A stretch of DNA of 8,582 nucleotides from Candidatus Mcinerneyibacteriota bacterium (GCA_030630935.1 DAOVMD010000107.1:1-8582), one strand, 5' to 3'; positions 1-8,016 are shown, counted from the first letter of the stretch. Program-made: numbers and translations. Notes: a model not told the origin generated them from the letters alone.

Positions 1-35
1 AGTATGTCCTTAAAATAACACTTGAACGGTTTATT

Positions 36-62
36 AACATTTTAACCATTCAACATTTTAAC
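36..62. repeat. Short direct repeat at the end of the bactofilin-like gene
   Basis: aacattttaac occurs at 36-46 and again at 52-62, a 16-nt period; the second copy overlaps the stop codon of the gene. A looser third match (aacagttttgac, 69-80) lies inside the coding end. It could be a binding site, slippage debris or chance in AT-rich DNA. No terminator hairpin is visible between the stop codon and the window edge. Confidence 0.3.
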
Positions 63-1071
63 TCGTTTTAACAGTTTTGACATAATTATTTCTACCGAAG
101 CCGGTAATAACGATTGCGCCGAGTATAAAGCTTTCCATTATTAAAATAGCGATGAATCCGGCAGTAGGGATTAAATTAAAAAGGGTGAGTACGATATAGC
201 CGAGGATTATTTTAATTGTCCAATGCGGTTTTTTTAGTTTGAGTAGTTTTACGAATTTCCCTCCGATCACCGAAGTTAAAATTGCATATGCATAAAAAGA
301 AATGATTAATAAGATTATAAATAAAGATATCCCGATTGGGAGCAGGACAATTGAGATTGCAGAAACAAACATCATACTAGCAAAAACCAGCATCAAGAGT
401 AGGCCAATAGTCAGCATCAGGAAAGGCGATGTTTTTACAGCTTCTTTTATTCTAAATATTGATTTTCTAAGATAATAAATAATTATTAGGATCATCCCTA
501 ATTTTACCAGGAACCATATCGCAGAATAGAGCAGTTTAAATTCAGGAGCACCTTTAAAGATAAATGTAAATAACGGTTCTAACAAGTTAATCAGTGGCGA
601 TTTCTTTATGATTACATGACCGTTAATTATGGCCTTTTCTTCTTTCTCAAAAGTCTTCCCTATAAATGAGATATTCCCATTCACGACAGAATTATTTTTC
701 AGGATAAGTTCACCGCCGAAGATATTTATATCCCCGTTCACCTTACCTTCCACAATCACAACCCCATAGACACTCTTGATTGTACCATTCAGCGTCCCTT
801 TCACAATTAATACAGAATTAATTAAGGAGAGGTCTTCATATAGGATTTCATGCTCGCCAATTATTATTCTATTACCAAACCCGATATGTTTCTTTCCCGG
901 TGTAGTGAAGTGCAGACCTGATTTATCCTTAGGTTTTGTAACCGGTGTCTCTTTGATCTGGCTTTGTTTCTCTTCAATAGTATAAAATAAATCATCTTTT
1001 GCAGCATAAGTAACTTGACTAAAGGTACTTAATAGAATTATTAATAGAATTAGAATACTTAATCTCTTCAT
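58..1071 (-). CDS. Secreted, membrane-anchored bactofilin-like (polymer-forming) protein
   Basis: This 337-residue protein begins with a signal peptide (about residues 1-23, ending near TYAA). Residues 85-155 show a beta-helix-like repeat: Asn-Gly turns at 95-96, 112-113, 131-132 and 150-151, each followed one residue later by Ile or Val, 17-19 residues apart, with alternating hydrophobic strands between. That pattern is typical of bactofilin/polymer-forming domains. The C-terminal half is membrane-embedded, with hydrophobic spans near 180-201, 216-265 (probably two) and 284-323 (probably two). Ordinary bactofilins are cytoplasmic; the signal peptide puts this beta-helix outside the cytoplasmic membrane (inference). 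It is the third gene of the sigma/anti-sigma operon, 11 nt after the anti-sigma stop, and its Shine-Dalgarno is poor, so translation is probably coupled to the upstream gene. It may be a target or sensor partner of the sigma system. The gene call is firm; the bactofilin-like fold is likely; the role is unknown. Confidence 0.9.
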   Translation of the reverse strand: MKRLSILILLIILLSTFSQVTYAAKDDLFYTIEEKQSQIKETPVTKPKDKSGLHFTTPGKKHIGFGNRIIIGEHEILYEDLSLINSVLIVKGTLNGTIKSVYGVVIVEGKVNGDINIFGGELILKNNSVVNGNISFIGKTFEKEEKAIINGHVIIKKSPLINLLEPLFTFIFKGAPEFKLLYSAIWFLVKLGMILIIIYYLRKSIFRIKEAVKTSPFLMLTIGLLLMLVFASMMFVSAISIVLLPIGISLFIILLIISFYAYAILTSVIGGKFVKLLKLKKPHWTIKIILGYIVLTLFNLIPTAGFIAILIMESFILGAIVITGFGRNNYVKTVKTS

Positions 1072-1082
1072 GTATTTTCAGC

Positions 1083-1637
1083 TCAACTCATCAATTGATG
1101 TATAGCACTGAATCTATCTTTCAGTTTCAGGAATAAAATAAATATTACTGCGATACCGCCCCAGATAATTCCGTTGAGCAACTGACCGCTTTTGAATCCG
1201 GAGTTTAAAACTAATATTACATTGAATATATTGATTAGATAGTTAAGAAAAACCTGGAACTCTAACTTCATTTCAGTTAAAAAATTCGTAACGGGCACAG
1301 TGTTAACTCCGGCTAAGGTCAATAAATTCAGCAATGGAATAAAGAATACCACGATGAATGCAATTGCTGCTGCAATACTGATTTTTACAGTTCTTCTTCT
1401 TAATACTCTTACTTTCTCGTTCTTAACAAATGCTAATGTTTTCTCAGCAAAGTTCACAGGTAGTTCAGGTACTTCAATCGACTCTAACCCATCGAAGATA
1501 AACTGAAACTGTTTCATCCGTTTCTCACAGTTTGAACAGATTTCTAAATGTTTCTCGAGTTGGGCACGCGCCTTTCCAATAATCACCCCATCAAGGTAAT
1601 CTTGAATCTCGCGGTCCGTAATACAATGCTTTCTCAT
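1083..1637 (-). CDS. Membrane-bound zinc-finger (zf-HC2) anti-sigma factor
   Basis: This is a 184-residue protein. The N-terminal 45 residues carry the zinc anti-sigma signature: His30, Cys34 and Cys37 in HxxxCxxC spacing (HLEICSNC), with His4/Cys5 near the N-terminus as the probable fourth ligand. Known members of this family bind their ECF sigma factor in the cytoplasm and release it on an envelope signal. A charged linker (about 38-82) leads to a first membrane span at about 84-102. Further hydrophobic segments lie near 129-146 and 153-171, so it has up to three spans rather than the common single span, and only a small extracytoplasmic part. The ATG is preceded by AAAGGAG at good spacing, and the gene starts 14 nt after the sigma stop, which supports a cognate pair. 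The assignment rests on both motif and context. Confidence 0.92.
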   Translation of the reverse strand: MRKHCITDREIQDYLDGVIIGKARAQLEKHLEICSNCEKRMKQFQFIFDGLESIEVPELPVNFAEKTLAFVKNEKVRVLRRRTVKISIAAAIAFIVVFFIPLLNLLTLAGVNTVPVTNFLTEMKLEFQVFLNYLINIFNVILVLNSGFKSGQLLNGIIWGGIAVIFILFLKLKDRFSAIHQLMS

Positions 1638-1651
1638 TATTTCTCCTTTAA

Positions 1652-2230
1652 TTAATCTTCTTTAAAAAATACATCTTTTAAAAGTTTCCTTGCTCTATGA
1701 AGGTATGTCATGACAGTACCAATCGGTAACTTTAACACTGCGGCAATCTCTTTATAGCTCATCTCTTCATAGTGCCTTAGTATAATAATCTCTCTATAAG
1801 TCTCCGGGAGATGCTTGATACCTTCCATCAATTTCTCCTTTTGTTCATTCTCTTCCCAGATAACTTCCGGGTTATAAGAATTATCCGGGATCGGGAGTTC
1901 ACTGAACTGATCATCTAAATCCTTGAACGTAGTTTCATAGGAGATTGTCTTCAGTTTCTTCTTCCTCAGGAAATCGATACTGTGATTTGTTGCAATCCTG
2001 ATAACCCATGTAGAAAATCTATATACCATATCAAATTTCAAAAGGTTCAAATAAACTTTTGCAAAGATCTCTTGTGATAGATCGTATGAAGTCTCAGCAT
2101 TATAACAATGCTTATACGCGATTGAGTATACTTTTCTCTGGTACCTTTCAATGATCTCTTTAAATGCTTCGTCATCATTTTTGATACTCTTTTCAACAAG
2201 TTCTTTATCCGTTAAACTAGTATAATCCAC
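1652..2230 (-). CDS. ECF-family RNA polymerase sigma factor
   Basis: This 192-residue protein has the two-domain ECF layout. Sigma region 2 spans about residues 24-95, with the core-binding motif DLSQEIFAKVY at 50-60 and the -10 recognition stretch FSTWVIRIATNHSIDFLRK at 72-90. A variable acidic linker covers about 100-130. Sigma region 4 spans about 135-188, with the helix-turn-helix SYKEIAAVLKLPIGTVMTYL at 158-177 followed by HRARKLLK. The length is normal for the family. The start is GTG at 2228-2230: the next methionine is only at residue 68, inside region 2, and a GGAG lies 10 nt upstream of the GTG. It is the first gene of a three-gene operon with its anti-sigma factor. Target promoters cannot be read from the protein; autoregulation is usual for the family. 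Confidence 0.96.
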   Translation of the reverse strand: MDYTSLTDKELVEKSIKNDDEAFKEIIERYQRKVYSIAYKHCYNAETSYDLSQEIFAKVYLNLLKFDMVYRFSTWVIRIATNHSIDFLRKKKLKTISYETTFKDLDDQFSELPIPDNSYNPEVIWEENEQKEKLMEGIKHLPETYREIIILRHYEEMSYKEIAAVLKLPIGTVMTYLHRARKLLKDVFFKED

Positions 2231-2252
2231 CTGGATCTATCTCCACATAATA

Positions 2253-2280
2253 CATACGAGTGATTTAATATAATAATTTC
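2253..2280 (-). promoter_or_regulatory. Candidate ECF-type autoregulatory promoter of the sigma operon
   Basis: Read on the minus strand, GAAAT (2280-2276) is followed after 17 nt by CGTATG (2258-2253). This resembles the GGAAC / CGT pattern and 16-17 nt spacing of many ECF-dependent promoters, and it sits just upstream of the sigma gene, where autoregulation is common. A weak sigma70 alternative overlaps it (TTATTA, 18 nt, TATTAT with the -10 at 2252-2247). The region is so AT-rich that either match could be chance. Confidence 0.25.
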
Positions 2281-2290
2281 ATTAATATAA

Positions 2291-2322
2291 AAGAAAAATC
2301 GCCCCTGAAAAACAGGGGCGAT
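2291..2322 (-). terminator. Intrinsic terminator of the four-gene membrane operon
   Basis: A perfect 10-bp stem (ATCGCCCCTG with CAGGGGCGAT, 2298-2307 and 2313-2322) closes a 5-nt loop. On the minus strand it is followed directly by a T-rich run (TTTTTCTTTT). It lies 35 nt past the last stop codon of the operon and ahead of the sigma gene, so it separates the two transcription units. Confidence 0.92.
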
Positions 2323-2357
2323 ATAAAATTTTCGACTAAAACTACTTCACTGAATTG

Positions 2358-2996
2358 CTACCCGCCAAACAGTACCTTCGGCAGGTCCTGGAACAGGAAG
2401 ACAATTCGACCTATCAACAGTGAGATTCGACCCATAACTGTCAAGCCAAAAGAGGCCCCGAATCCAATCATCAGGAAGTAAATCCCGACCTTTGCCACTC
2501 CACCAACAACTCCTTTATGTTTCCACGAGAAGAAGAAGTAGACGATTGCACTAAATACTCCCACTATCAATAGTATATTGGAAAAGGTCTCTCCAACAGT
2601 AAGACCATATCTAAAGAGTGGAATAATCGTTCCCTGGACCTGTTTAAATATTGATGCCTGCATACCTGGACCAAGACCGAAACCGGCCATTATTCCCATA
2701 AGAATTGCAATAGGAATTCTAATTAACCATCTTGTTTTAGGATGGACAAAACCAAAATATAACATTCCAATTGCAGTCGGGATCAATAACTCGTATCTTG
2801 CTTCTTTAAATAACGGATCGAATAAAAACTGTTTAAATCCAAGATGCCATAACTGACCTAAACCATATCCTACAGATAATCCTATCATAATATGTTCTGC
2901 AGACCTGTAAAACGGATTATCCTTATACAGGAATGAAAAGATTGCTAAAGTCGCAAGTGCGGCTAAAATTGTTCCAAAAACTGACCAAAAAGCCAT
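2358..2996 (-). CDS. Six-span integral membrane protein of the DUF6754 operon, function unknown
   Basis: This 212-residue hydrophobic protein has about six predicted spans (near residues 4-24, 33-52, 68-84, 90-110, 135-157 and 166-188). Charge distribution favours both ends outside: the positive loops at 25-32, 85-89 and 158-161 would all face the cytoplasm. Two stretches look conserved in character: KDNPFYRSAEHIMIGLSVGYG after the first span (25-45), and the Gly-rich end of the last span running into an amphipathic tail (GASFGLTVMGRISLLIGRI, 180-198). Loops 104-110 and 162-167 are also Gly-rich. No enzyme motif or named family is recognised. The ATG has GGAGGT 6 nt upstream and lies 14 nt after the preceding stop. 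As the last gene before the terminator it is inferred to be a membrane subunit of the same complex. Confidence 0.93.
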   Translation of the reverse strand: MAFWSVFGTILAALATLAIFSFLYKDNPFYRSAEHIMIGLSVGYGLGQLWHLGFKQFLFDPLFKEARYELLIPTAIGMLYFGFVHPKTRWLIRIPIAILMGIMAGFGLGPGMQASIFKQVQGTIIPLFRYGLTVGETFSNILLIVGVFSAIVYFFFSWKHKGVVGGVAKVGIYFLMIGFGASFGLTVMGRISLLIGRIVFLFQDLPKVLFGG

Positions 2997-3010
2997 ATCA
3001 TTACCTCCGG

Positions 3011-3838
3011 TTATTTAGTTTGTTTTTTTTCAAGTAAATAAGCGATATTTCCAACTACAATTAAAATAATAATCATAATATGTGCCCAATTCTGAGAAGG
3101 GATTCCACGTGTACCCAACCCTTTTATGTTGATTAACTTCTCATAATCAGCAGCACCTTTCATACCGTTTAATAAACCTATTAACTGACCGGTCTGTAAA
3201 TATGGATAATAATCAGCGGCCATAACAGCTGTAACACCTGCAGATACTGGTCTATTATACATTGTGTTTACAAAATAGATATAGGTTTGAACAGTTCCGC
3301 CGGCTGCTAATACGATTACGATGGAGACATCGTCATAATTTTTTACTTCCTGGAATAATTCCATATTCTTCAAACTTTCACCGCGGTAATCTGCCTGGAC
3401 CGTTTTAACAATATCCTTACCCATTCCAATAATCATCTGGGCGAATCCAACTTTATACCCGAAGTAAACCCAATCTTTACCTTGGACCTTATCATATTCC
3501 TTTGCAGCTGAAGACACAACTTCCTGACCTAAACCGGAACCTGATGGCCAGGCAAACGCCATTCCTATTACATTAATATCCTTAGAGAATGCATGCCTGC
3601 AAATTGCGCGACCCATCGGGTTCAACTCTGCAAGGGAATCGGGTGAATAATCAAAACAAACCATAATAGTTGACCCTTCAGGTAACGCATCGATAAAATC
3701 ATATAACTCCTGAACAGGACGTGCCGGAACAATTGGCGGATTAGACGGGATAAAAAGCGGTACAGAAACAACAATTGCAACCATGAGGAATATCCAGCGC
3801 CTGTCTAAATTTACTATATTAAGAAAAAACTTTTTCAT
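3011..3838 (-). CDS. Doubly anchored protein with extracytoplasmic alpha/beta domain, function unknown
   Basis: This is a 275-residue protein. A positively charged N-terminus (MKKFFLNIVNLDRRW) precedes a membrane span at about 15-30. Residues 35-248 form a soluble domain predicted to lie outside the membrane, and a second span at about 252-269 is followed by a basic tail (EKKQTK) inside. The domain alternates hydrophobic strands and helices in an alpha/beta manner, for example STIMVCFDYSPDS (56-68), DINVIGMAFAWPSGSGLG (87-104), VSIVIVLAAGGTVQ (171-184) and GQLIGLLNGMKGAADYE (217-233). Gly-rich turns follow several strands, as in nucleotide- or ligand-binding folds, but I see no specific catalytic motif. 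The ATG has a GGAGG that nearly abuts the upstream stop, with an 11-nt intergenic gap. Several segments match the pattern of the DUF6754-type domain encoded by the first gene of the operon. Function unknown. Confidence 0.94.
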   Translation of the reverse strand: MKKFFLNIVNLDRRWIFLMVAIVVSVPLFIPSNPPIVPARPVQELYDFIDALPEGSTIMVCFDYSPDSLAELNPMGRAICRHAFSKDINVIGMAFAWPSGSGLGQEVVSSAAKEYDKVQGKDWVYFGYKVGFAQMIIGMGKDIVKTVQADYRGESLKNMELFQEVKNYDDVSIVIVLAAGGTVQTYIYFVNTMYNRPVSAGVTAVMAADYYPYLQTGQLIGLLNGMKGAADYEKLINIKGLGTRGIPSQNWAHIMIIILIVVGNIAYLLEKKQTK

Positions 3839-3849
3839 TATCGTCCCTC

Positions 3850-4515
3850 CTACTCTGAACCGCCGAGCCAGGAGCGCTCGATCCCTAAGATTATCTTCAA
3901 ACTCGTCGCCATCATTCCAAGTGCAACACCTAACATGATTGCTCTCTTTGTGGCTGTATTCGGAACATCAAGTATCCACTGAGTCCACTTTGGAAAATCC
4001 AGGAATCCTTGAGTAATACTGCGTATAGTCTCACCTAATGGAACTCGTCCCAGCATAACAACAACTGCTGCAAGCAATAGACATGTCGCTTCGACACTTC
4101 TTGCCTTAAATGCCCTGAATGCTGCAGAAGTAATATAGAATGCAAGTAATGAAAACATGGTTGCTTGAAGTGGAACTTGAAGATTCATGAATATCCAATC
4201 ATAGATCGAGCCCTGCTGAATACCTCCATTAAACTTCTCAGGAAGAAGAATTCCAACAATAAACATTACACCAATTCCTGAAAGTGTCAAGATACTATAT
4301 TGCCAATTATCTACTTTTCTCTTAATTTTATTAACATGCAGATGAATGAGTGAATATAAACCTATTACAAATGCAAATAAACTAATAACCTTAATCCATT
4401 CAACCATAATCTGACGTTGAAGAATTTCTTCTGAAATATAGTGAGGTACGAAGTATGAAATAAAGAATACAACACCTCCAATAAATACTATCGCTAATGG
4501 TAATGAGCGCTTCAT
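3850..4515 (-). CDS. Six-span integral membrane protein of the DUF6754 operon, function unknown
   Basis: This 221-residue protein has about six predicted spans (near residues 4-24, 40-60, 73-93, 109-132, 141-158 and 190-211). The positive-inside rule is well satisfied with both ends in the cytoplasm: loop 61-69 (VNKIKRKVD) and loop 133-139 (FRAFKAR) are basic. Outside loops are short, except residues 159-189, which contain GRVPLGETIRS and a Trp/Pro stretch (FPKWTQWILDVP). The C-terminus ends in GIERSWLGGSE, which looks like a conserved tail. No transporter or enzyme signature is recognised. The ATG is preceded by GGGAGGT at normal spacing and follows the stop of the large first gene by 18 nt. 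It is inferred to be an integral subunit of the same complex as its neighbours. Confidence 0.93.
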   Translation of the reverse strand: MKRSLPLAIVFIGGVVFFISYFVPHYISEEILQRQIMVEWIKVISLFAFVIGLYSLIHLHVNKIKRKVDNWQYSILTLSGIGVMFIVGILLPEKFNGGIQQGSIYDWIFMNLQVPLQATMFSLLAFYITSAAFRAFKARSVEATCLLLAAVVVMLGRVPLGETIRSITQGFLDFPKWTQWILDVPNTATKRAIMLGVALGMMATSLKIILGIERSWLGGSE

Positions 4516-4533
4516 AATATAAGTACCTCCCGC

Positions 4534-7500
4534 CTATTTAGGAACATTTTCAAAGAAATTAATAAAACCTTCCTGCCAAATACCAAATGTATAAAGCAGG
4601 ATTCCAACTGCAAGTAAAATCATTATAATTAATTTTCCTGTATCCTGTGCTTTGAGAGTTCCTAATAACAACGGGTCTTTTGACATGTATGCACTCGCTG
4701 CATAAAGTTCCTCACCTATCAATGTATAATCACAGGCCGTAATAAAGAATGGGATCTGAGTAACCGCATCAGTTCCGGCGATCTGGATTGCTCCAATTGA
4801 ATTACCGGTCTCTGCCATAATCAATGATTCAGCAAAAAACATTCCCATAAAGAATACGGTTGCAGGTTTTTCCCGGACCATAATACCGTTGACTCCTGCG
4901 GCATAAGCAAACTGCGCCTGAGTAAGGAAGAATACACTATCCTCATTGAATGCATCAGGTTTCCCAACATCAATGTATGCCTCCCGAACAACCTCTTTCT
5001 GAATAGTATATACAATCGGGTCGTAGGAAGGTACAATCAACGGTGTTTCATACAAAGCAATCTTCCTCGCTACCTGACCAAGAATGTTGATTGATGCAAG
5101 TGTCGCAATATCCTGGATACCCGATAACCCCGAAATATAGAGAACGGGACGCCCCATCTCAGTTGCTCTACCTACCGCTTCATCAACCGCTGCTAAACCG
5201 GCAATCGGTCGAACAAAGATTTCCTTACCGGATTTCGCCATATTAAAGAAAAATAAGAAAATTATAATATAACATGAGACCCCAAAGAAAAGCCTGAATA
5301 AAGGCGGTTTAATCCATTCCGGATGACCTTTATATGGTCCGAAAACGGGGGTATATGAAAATTGCTTTGAATTATCAACGGTCTTCATTGAAACTAAATA
5401 GCTGTCAAGGCCTAAACCTGATTGTTTAAATGAACCGAAACTCCCTACCAGGATTATCTCTGCACTACTGTAATAACCAAGATGTAGTGAATAATCAAGG
5501 GTTATCATCGCAACAATATTTTCGTATGTTAATTTTTCCTTCATCTTCTCAAGCGTAACCAGGTCAGATTCAAACGATGGTTTATATCCTTGTACCATTA
5601 TAAATCTTTGAGTATAATCGAATAAGCTATTTAAATCCTTATCATTAATATACTTCTTCAGATCAGCTCTATATTCCGGTAATTTCAAAGATGCATCATA
5701 CTGTTTCTGTGCGGCTGTCTTCTCTTCTTCGATTAAACCTTCTTTTTCTAATGCGGATTTTAATTTCTCCTGATACTTACTGTAATTCTCCTTTTCAAGT
5801 TCTGATAAGGCTTGTTTTTTATCTAAATCAGGATCACCAAAGGCTCGGGACGCTGTTATTATTGTACTATAGACTGTATCGGGTGTAACATCACTTACGA
5901 TGTTATATCTCTTTATTAAATAATCATCAAGGTCCTTTAAACAATCCCTGATAGGCTGCTGGGCTTCTTCGATAGTTAATGTTTCTGCTTTTAATTTGGT
6001 CGCGTGAACACGATATTTCTTCAGAATTTTAAATGTTTCGTTTAAGGTGGCTATATAGATCTTATAAGATTCATGTTTGTCTTCGGTGGTTTTTAAAGTA
6101 TCTTTTAAATGTTTACCAAATTCACTTACTTTAACTTTTGAAAAAACATCCCAGGATAAAAATCCATAAATCATATAGTTCTTTTCAATACTCTTTTTGA
6201 ATGATTTTAAATCTCGAATATCTTTTTTCTTCTGCTCTTCAGATAATCTCGCTGAAATCTCCTTGAACGTCTTATCCTTCCAATTAAAACCTTCAAATGG
6301 ATTATATTTCTGATTCGTCTTCTCAATTGCCGTGATAAAAGGTTTTGTGTCGATTGGTGCTTTGGTCTCCAACTCGTTAATTGTAGCAGTCTTTAAGTTT
6401 ATATCTAAATTATGGATCTTCTTTGAAGATACAACTTTTATATGTGATTTTAAAGCATCAAATAAAATTTTGTTCGCTTCAATTACTTCGTAAGGAAAAA
6501 ATAATTCCTGGAAAGTCTTATCTTTATACTCTTTATATTTCCCGTCAAATAAGGGCTCAATCTTTTTAAATTCTTTTATGTTTCTTTTTAATACTCGAAT
6601 ACCCTCCCTTTGATACGAAAGTTGACCTTTGAAAAAATTCCGCGTTCCCACTATGTCCTTCCCAATCTTAAGTGCTTGAAGTTTTCTTCCCAGAACCGGA
6701 TCATGACTTCTTGGATCTCCAACATAAAGGAAATCAAAGGAAAAAATAGTATATTCCTTTAATAGTCCCCTGTAAAATTTATCTTTTAAAGTGGGTTTAA
6801 ATTTACCAATAGTATCAATGATCTCTCCCATTGAATATACTCGGAAAGCATTGAATAAGAGTTCCTTCTGATTACGAAGAGTCTCATAATAAACAAATTC
6901 ATTACTTAACTTTGTTTTATCCGTTTCAGATAAATTCTTATCTTTTAACTTCTTTCTTAAATCGGTGATCGTCTTGTCAAGATCCATACTATCAAGTTTC
7001 TTTAAACCAGTCTCAATATCATCTGTCTCCATCTTTTTCTGAATATCTAAAAGTAATGGAACTGAGCGAATTAAATTTAAATCTTTATTCCCTGAATCTA
7101 AACCAATCTCTCTTCCCAGTAATACTAGAAGATTATGAACCTTCTCCGGACGATCACAATTAAATTTTTTCGCTAACTTGCGACCCTGTTTAATATTCTT
7201 GAGGAAATTCTTCTGAATCTGAGAATAAGTAACAAAAAATTCACCTAAATCAGTCTCAAAAATATCCAGTTGATTTAATATTGTTTTAGATTGTGAATAA
7301 AATTTCTTATTTATCTTATTCTGTTTTAGAACAATCTTAAGCTCTACAATTTTTGCAAGGATTTCATCGATCTCCTCGACAGTAAAAATATTCCTGGAAT
7401 TATTTAAATTTACTAACTTAACCTTTAAAGTAGGAATATAATTTAAAAAATCAATAAATACATCGTATTTATCCCCAAAAATCTCCTTCTCGCTCTTAAA

Positions 7501-8016
7501 ACGAGTAATTAATTTCAACATCCTATTAATATGCTTGATAAATTTCTCGTTCTCAAGTCTTTCAAAGACTATATCATATTTGAAAATATCCCGTTCACTA
7601 TCCCTGGGATTTGAAGGGTCAGTCCAGTCATCAGGTGAATTATCAAACAAACCTTTAATCGCCTGACCATCATCAAACTGAACATTGGTAATCCTAAAAT
7701 TAAACGCCGGTCTGGGAGGTTTATCTACTTTTATTTCAGGAACTACCGGCTCTTCTGTTTTAACTTCCTCAGTTTCAGCTGGAATCTTAACTTCCTTCGG
7801 CTCCTCATCCTTCTTCAAGTTCTTACGATCTGTGGACTCCTCCTTGGCTTCAGGTTTCTTTTCCGACTTTGTATCAGATTTTACTGGTTCTTCCTTCTTA
7901 GATTCCTTCTTATCCTCGGTAACACCTTCTTTCGTACCTGCAATAACAGTCGACGGAACTAAGAAAAGGAAAAAGCATAATACTAAAAACAATGCAATGA
8001 AGTGTTGTCTCTTCAT
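4534..8016 (-). CDS. Large envelope protein: FN3-like region, long helical insert, C-terminal DUF6754-type membrane domain
   Basis: This is a 1160-residue protein. Residues 1-26 are a signal peptide. Residues 28-101 are a Lys/Glu/Pro-rich, probably disordered linker. Residues 103-153 look like the opening strands of a fibronectin type III domain (FDDGQAIKGLFDNSPDD, then FKYDIVFER). About 155-835 are mostly charged, predicted helical sequence with no family I recognise. Residues 836-900 resume a strand-like pattern (DSYLVSMKTVDNSKQFSYTP) before a membrane span at 905-927. Residues 930-1125 match what I remember of DUF6754: RPIAGLAAVDEAVGRATEMG (936-955), TPLIVPSYDP (991-1000), GVNGIMVREKP (1041-1051), and IAGTDAVTQIP through GEELYAASAYMSKDP (1079-1115). 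Basic residues at 928-936 place this domain in the cytoplasm, and a final span at 1128-1147 leaves the C-terminus outside. The start ATG has AGGAG 5 nt upstream and a consensus promoter further up. It leads a four-gene operon. The DUF6754 name is from memory; the biochemical role is unknown. Confidence 0.95.
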   Translation of the reverse strand: MKRQHFIALFLVLCFFLFLVPSTVIAGTKEGVTEDKKESKKEEPVKSDTKSEKKPEAKEESTDRKNLKKDEEPKEVKIPAETEEVKTEEPVVPEIKVDKPPRPAFNFRITNVQFDDGQAIKGLFDNSPDDWTDPSNPRDSERDIFKYDIVFERLENEKFIKHINRMLKLITRFKSEKEIFGDKYDVFIDFLNYIPTLKVKLVNLNNSRNIFTVEEIDEILAKIVELKIVLKQNKINKKFYSQSKTILNQLDIFETDLGEFFVTYSQIQKNFLKNIKQGRKLAKKFNCDRPEKVHNLLVLLGREIGLDSGNKDLNLIRSVPLLLDIQKKMETDDIETGLKKLDSMDLDKTITDLRKKLKDKNLSETDKTKLSNEFVYYETLRNQKELLFNAFRVYSMGEIIDTIGKFKPTLKDKFYRGLLKEYTIFSFDFLYVGDPRSHDPVLGRKLQALKIGKDIVGTRNFFKGQLSYQREGIRVLKRNIKEFKKIEPLFDGKYKEYKDKTFQELFFPYEVIEANKILFDALKSHIKVVSSKKIHNLDINLKTATINELETKAPIDTKPFITAIEKTNQKYNPFEGFNWKDKTFKEISARLSEEQKKKDIRDLKSFKKSIEKNYMIYGFLSWDVFSKVKVSEFGKHLKDTLKTTEDKHESYKIYIATLNETFKILKKYRVHATKLKAETLTIEEAQQPIRDCLKDLDDYLIKRYNIVSDVTPDTVYSTIITASRAFGDPDLDKKQALSELEKENYSKYQEKLKSALEKEGLIEEEKTAAQKQYDASLKLPEYRADLKKYINDKDLNSLFDYTQRFIMVQGYKPSFESDLVTLEKMKEKLTYENIVAMITLDYSLHLGYYSSAEIILVGSFGSFKQSGLGLDSYLVSMKTVDNSKQFSYTPVFGPYKGHPEWIKPPLFRLFFGVSCYIIIFLFFFNMAKSGKEIFVRPIAGLAAVDEAVGRATEMGRPVLYISGLSGIQDIATLASINILGQVARKIALYETPLIVPSYDPIVYTIQKEVVREAYIDVGKPDAFNEDSVFFLTQAQFAYAAGVNGIMVREKPATVFFMGMFFAESLIMAETGNSIGAIQIAGTDAVTQIPFFITACDYTLIGEELYAASAYMSKDPLLLGTLKAQDTGKLIIMILLAVGILLYTFGIWQEGFINFFENVPK

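Noticed and set aside
776-985. Short plus-strand frame inside the bactofilin-like gene
   Set aside because: Antisense shadow; the minus-strand product has a coherent signal peptide and repeat pattern.
498-1000. Polytopic transporter reading of the bactofilin-like gene
   Set aside because: The regular NG-turn spacing and signal peptide point to a beta-helix fused to a membrane anchor; no transporter motif is visible.
2578-2856. 92-codon plus-strand frame inside the last operon gene
   Set aside because: It lies entirely antisense to a well-supported membrane-protein gene and has no supporting start context or domain.
5527-7554. Tandem protein repeats in the helical insert of the large protein
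   Set aside because: Only short chance-like matches (KDKTFQE and KDKTFKE at residues 498 and 580) were found, with no regular period.
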